A stretch of 64,000 nt of DNA, from contig JAKLDR010000004.1 in assembly GCA_022703445.1 (NCBI GenBank), positions 1-64,000 on the forward strand. Reading direction: 5' to 3'. Source of the DNA: Planctomycetota bacterium (GTDB lineage Bacteria; Planctomycetota; SZUA-567; JAKLDR01). Shown piece by piece: positions 63,585 to 64,000 of this stretch (position 1 is its first letter; every line of letters begins with the position of its first letter). A program made the position numbers and the translations under genes. Below the pieces are notes generated by a model, which saw only the letters and a list, made by a program, of their open reading frames with translations, searched no databases and was not told the origin of the DNA.

Positions 63585-64000
63585 CTAGATCCTCGCCACC
63601 GGCACCGACAGTATCTCCACATCCTCCTTGCACGGCGTGTGCGCGATCCAGAGCCGCCCGGCGTGCTCGAGGGCATTGGGGTAGTCGAAGCCGCAGACCT
63701 TGTGCATGCCGGCGAAGCGCGGCTTCACGATGGGGTCGTGGACCAGCTTGTGCATGGCCATGAAGCTCCGGCCGCCGTCGGCCGAGACGGAGAGGGCGAG
63801 CAGCCGCCGCCGGAGCGCGTCGGGCGACGGGTTGCCGACCATGGTCACCCGGCCGTCGGCGAGCCGCATCGCGAAGAACTTGGAGGTCGCGTCCGGGAAG
63901 TCGGTGGGTACAGGCGTGCTCCAAGAGCTTCCGCCGTCAGCGCTCTCCGAGAGCCAGAGCCGGCGGCTGCCGGCATCGTCGCGGAGCAGCATCCGGAGCT
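63585..64000 (-). CDS. Sialidase-like BNR/Asp-box protein, partial
   Basis: The C-terminal 138 residues or so of a larger protein whose start lies outside the window; the frame is open to base 64000. Two Asp-box-like motifs (SESADGGSSW and SVSADGGRSF) and blade-type segments (AMRLADGRVTMVGNPS; NALEHAGRLWIAHTP) indicate a six-bladed sialidase/BNR propeller. Catalytic residues would be upstream, so activity is unclear. Confidence 0.75.
   Translation of the reverse strand, partial: LRMLLRDDAGSRRLWLSESADGGSSWSTPVPTDFPDATSKFFAMRLADGRVTMVGNPSPDALRRRLLALSVSADGGRSFMAMHKLVHDPIVKPRFAGMHKVCGFDYPNALEHAGRLWIAHTPCKEDVEILSVPVARI

Overview
The window is about 70% G+C and densely coded, with many 4-bp ATGA/GTGA gene overlaps. 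It has no rRNA, tRNA or CRISPR array that I can see. The gene set includes secreted beta-propeller and concanavalin-like proteins, PEGA/TPR and HEAT-repeat proteins, tandem secretin-N-like repeats, an ECF sigma factor translationally coupled to a FecR/VIT/vWA membrane protein, sugar-phosphate isomerase/epimerase and Gfo/Idh proteins, corrinoid-type UroD methyltransferases, PrkA-YeaH-SpoVR and DUF4954. This suggests a chromosome segment from the Planctomycetota or a close PVC-like or candidate-phylum relative. That is an inference from gene content; no phylogenetic marker is present.

Layout. 1-4.2 kb (+): end of a pilB/gspE ATPase gene, pilC, a HAD phosphatase and a double-ACT protein. 4.4-9.0 kb (-): a secreted propeller protein, a divergent Nramp-type transporter and an RluB-type pseudouridine synthase. 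9.1-11.9 kb (+): a near-consensus promoter drives an iclR gene and two paralogous QueG-like ferredoxin proteins, all translationally coupled. 12-15.3 kb: a zinc-type CDF exporter (-), then tyrA and a Gfo/Idh oxidoreductase (+). 15.3-30.2 kb (-): a long one-strand block that reads, in transcription order, ECF sigma factor, FecR/VIT/vWA protein, a 1781-aa TPR protein, three small HEAT-type proteins with nearly the same N-terminal leader, two isomerase/epimerases and an ABC-2-like permease. 30.3-34.3 kb: UroD-type methyltransferase and AraC regulator (-), facing a TIM-barrel protein and a second UroD protein (+). 35-38.4 kb (-): ackA and a DUF4954 beta-helix protein. 38.6-45.6 kb: exported concanavalin-like and PEGA/TPR proteins, YkgJ-like and STAS proteins, and a secreted transglutaminase. 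45.8-50.5 kb (+): the prkA-yeaH-spoVR stress operon. 50.6-54.1 kb: a flavoprotein, two LacI-like sensor domains lacking an HTH, and ribokinase. 54.4-61.1 kb: SGNH hydrolase, phosphodiesterase-like protein, Kelch-like protein, HEAT membrane protein and a double secretin-N-like protein. 61.3-64 kb: a hipBA-like pair with an apparently leaderless promoter, a lipoprotein and the end of a sialidase-like gene.

Two themes stand out. One is the sigma/FecR-VIT-vWA/TPR/HEAT block, which looks like a self-contained envelope system that I cannot match to a described one. The other is a family of diverged long-hairpin repeats (arms of about 29-33 bp built from CAGAGG or GCAAAG modules) at 4.2, 17.1, 25.6 and 54.2 kb. 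At 25.6 kb the repeat supplies the apparent ribosome binding site and signal-peptide core of the giant TPR gene. At 17.1 kb it supplies the C-terminus of an epimerase.
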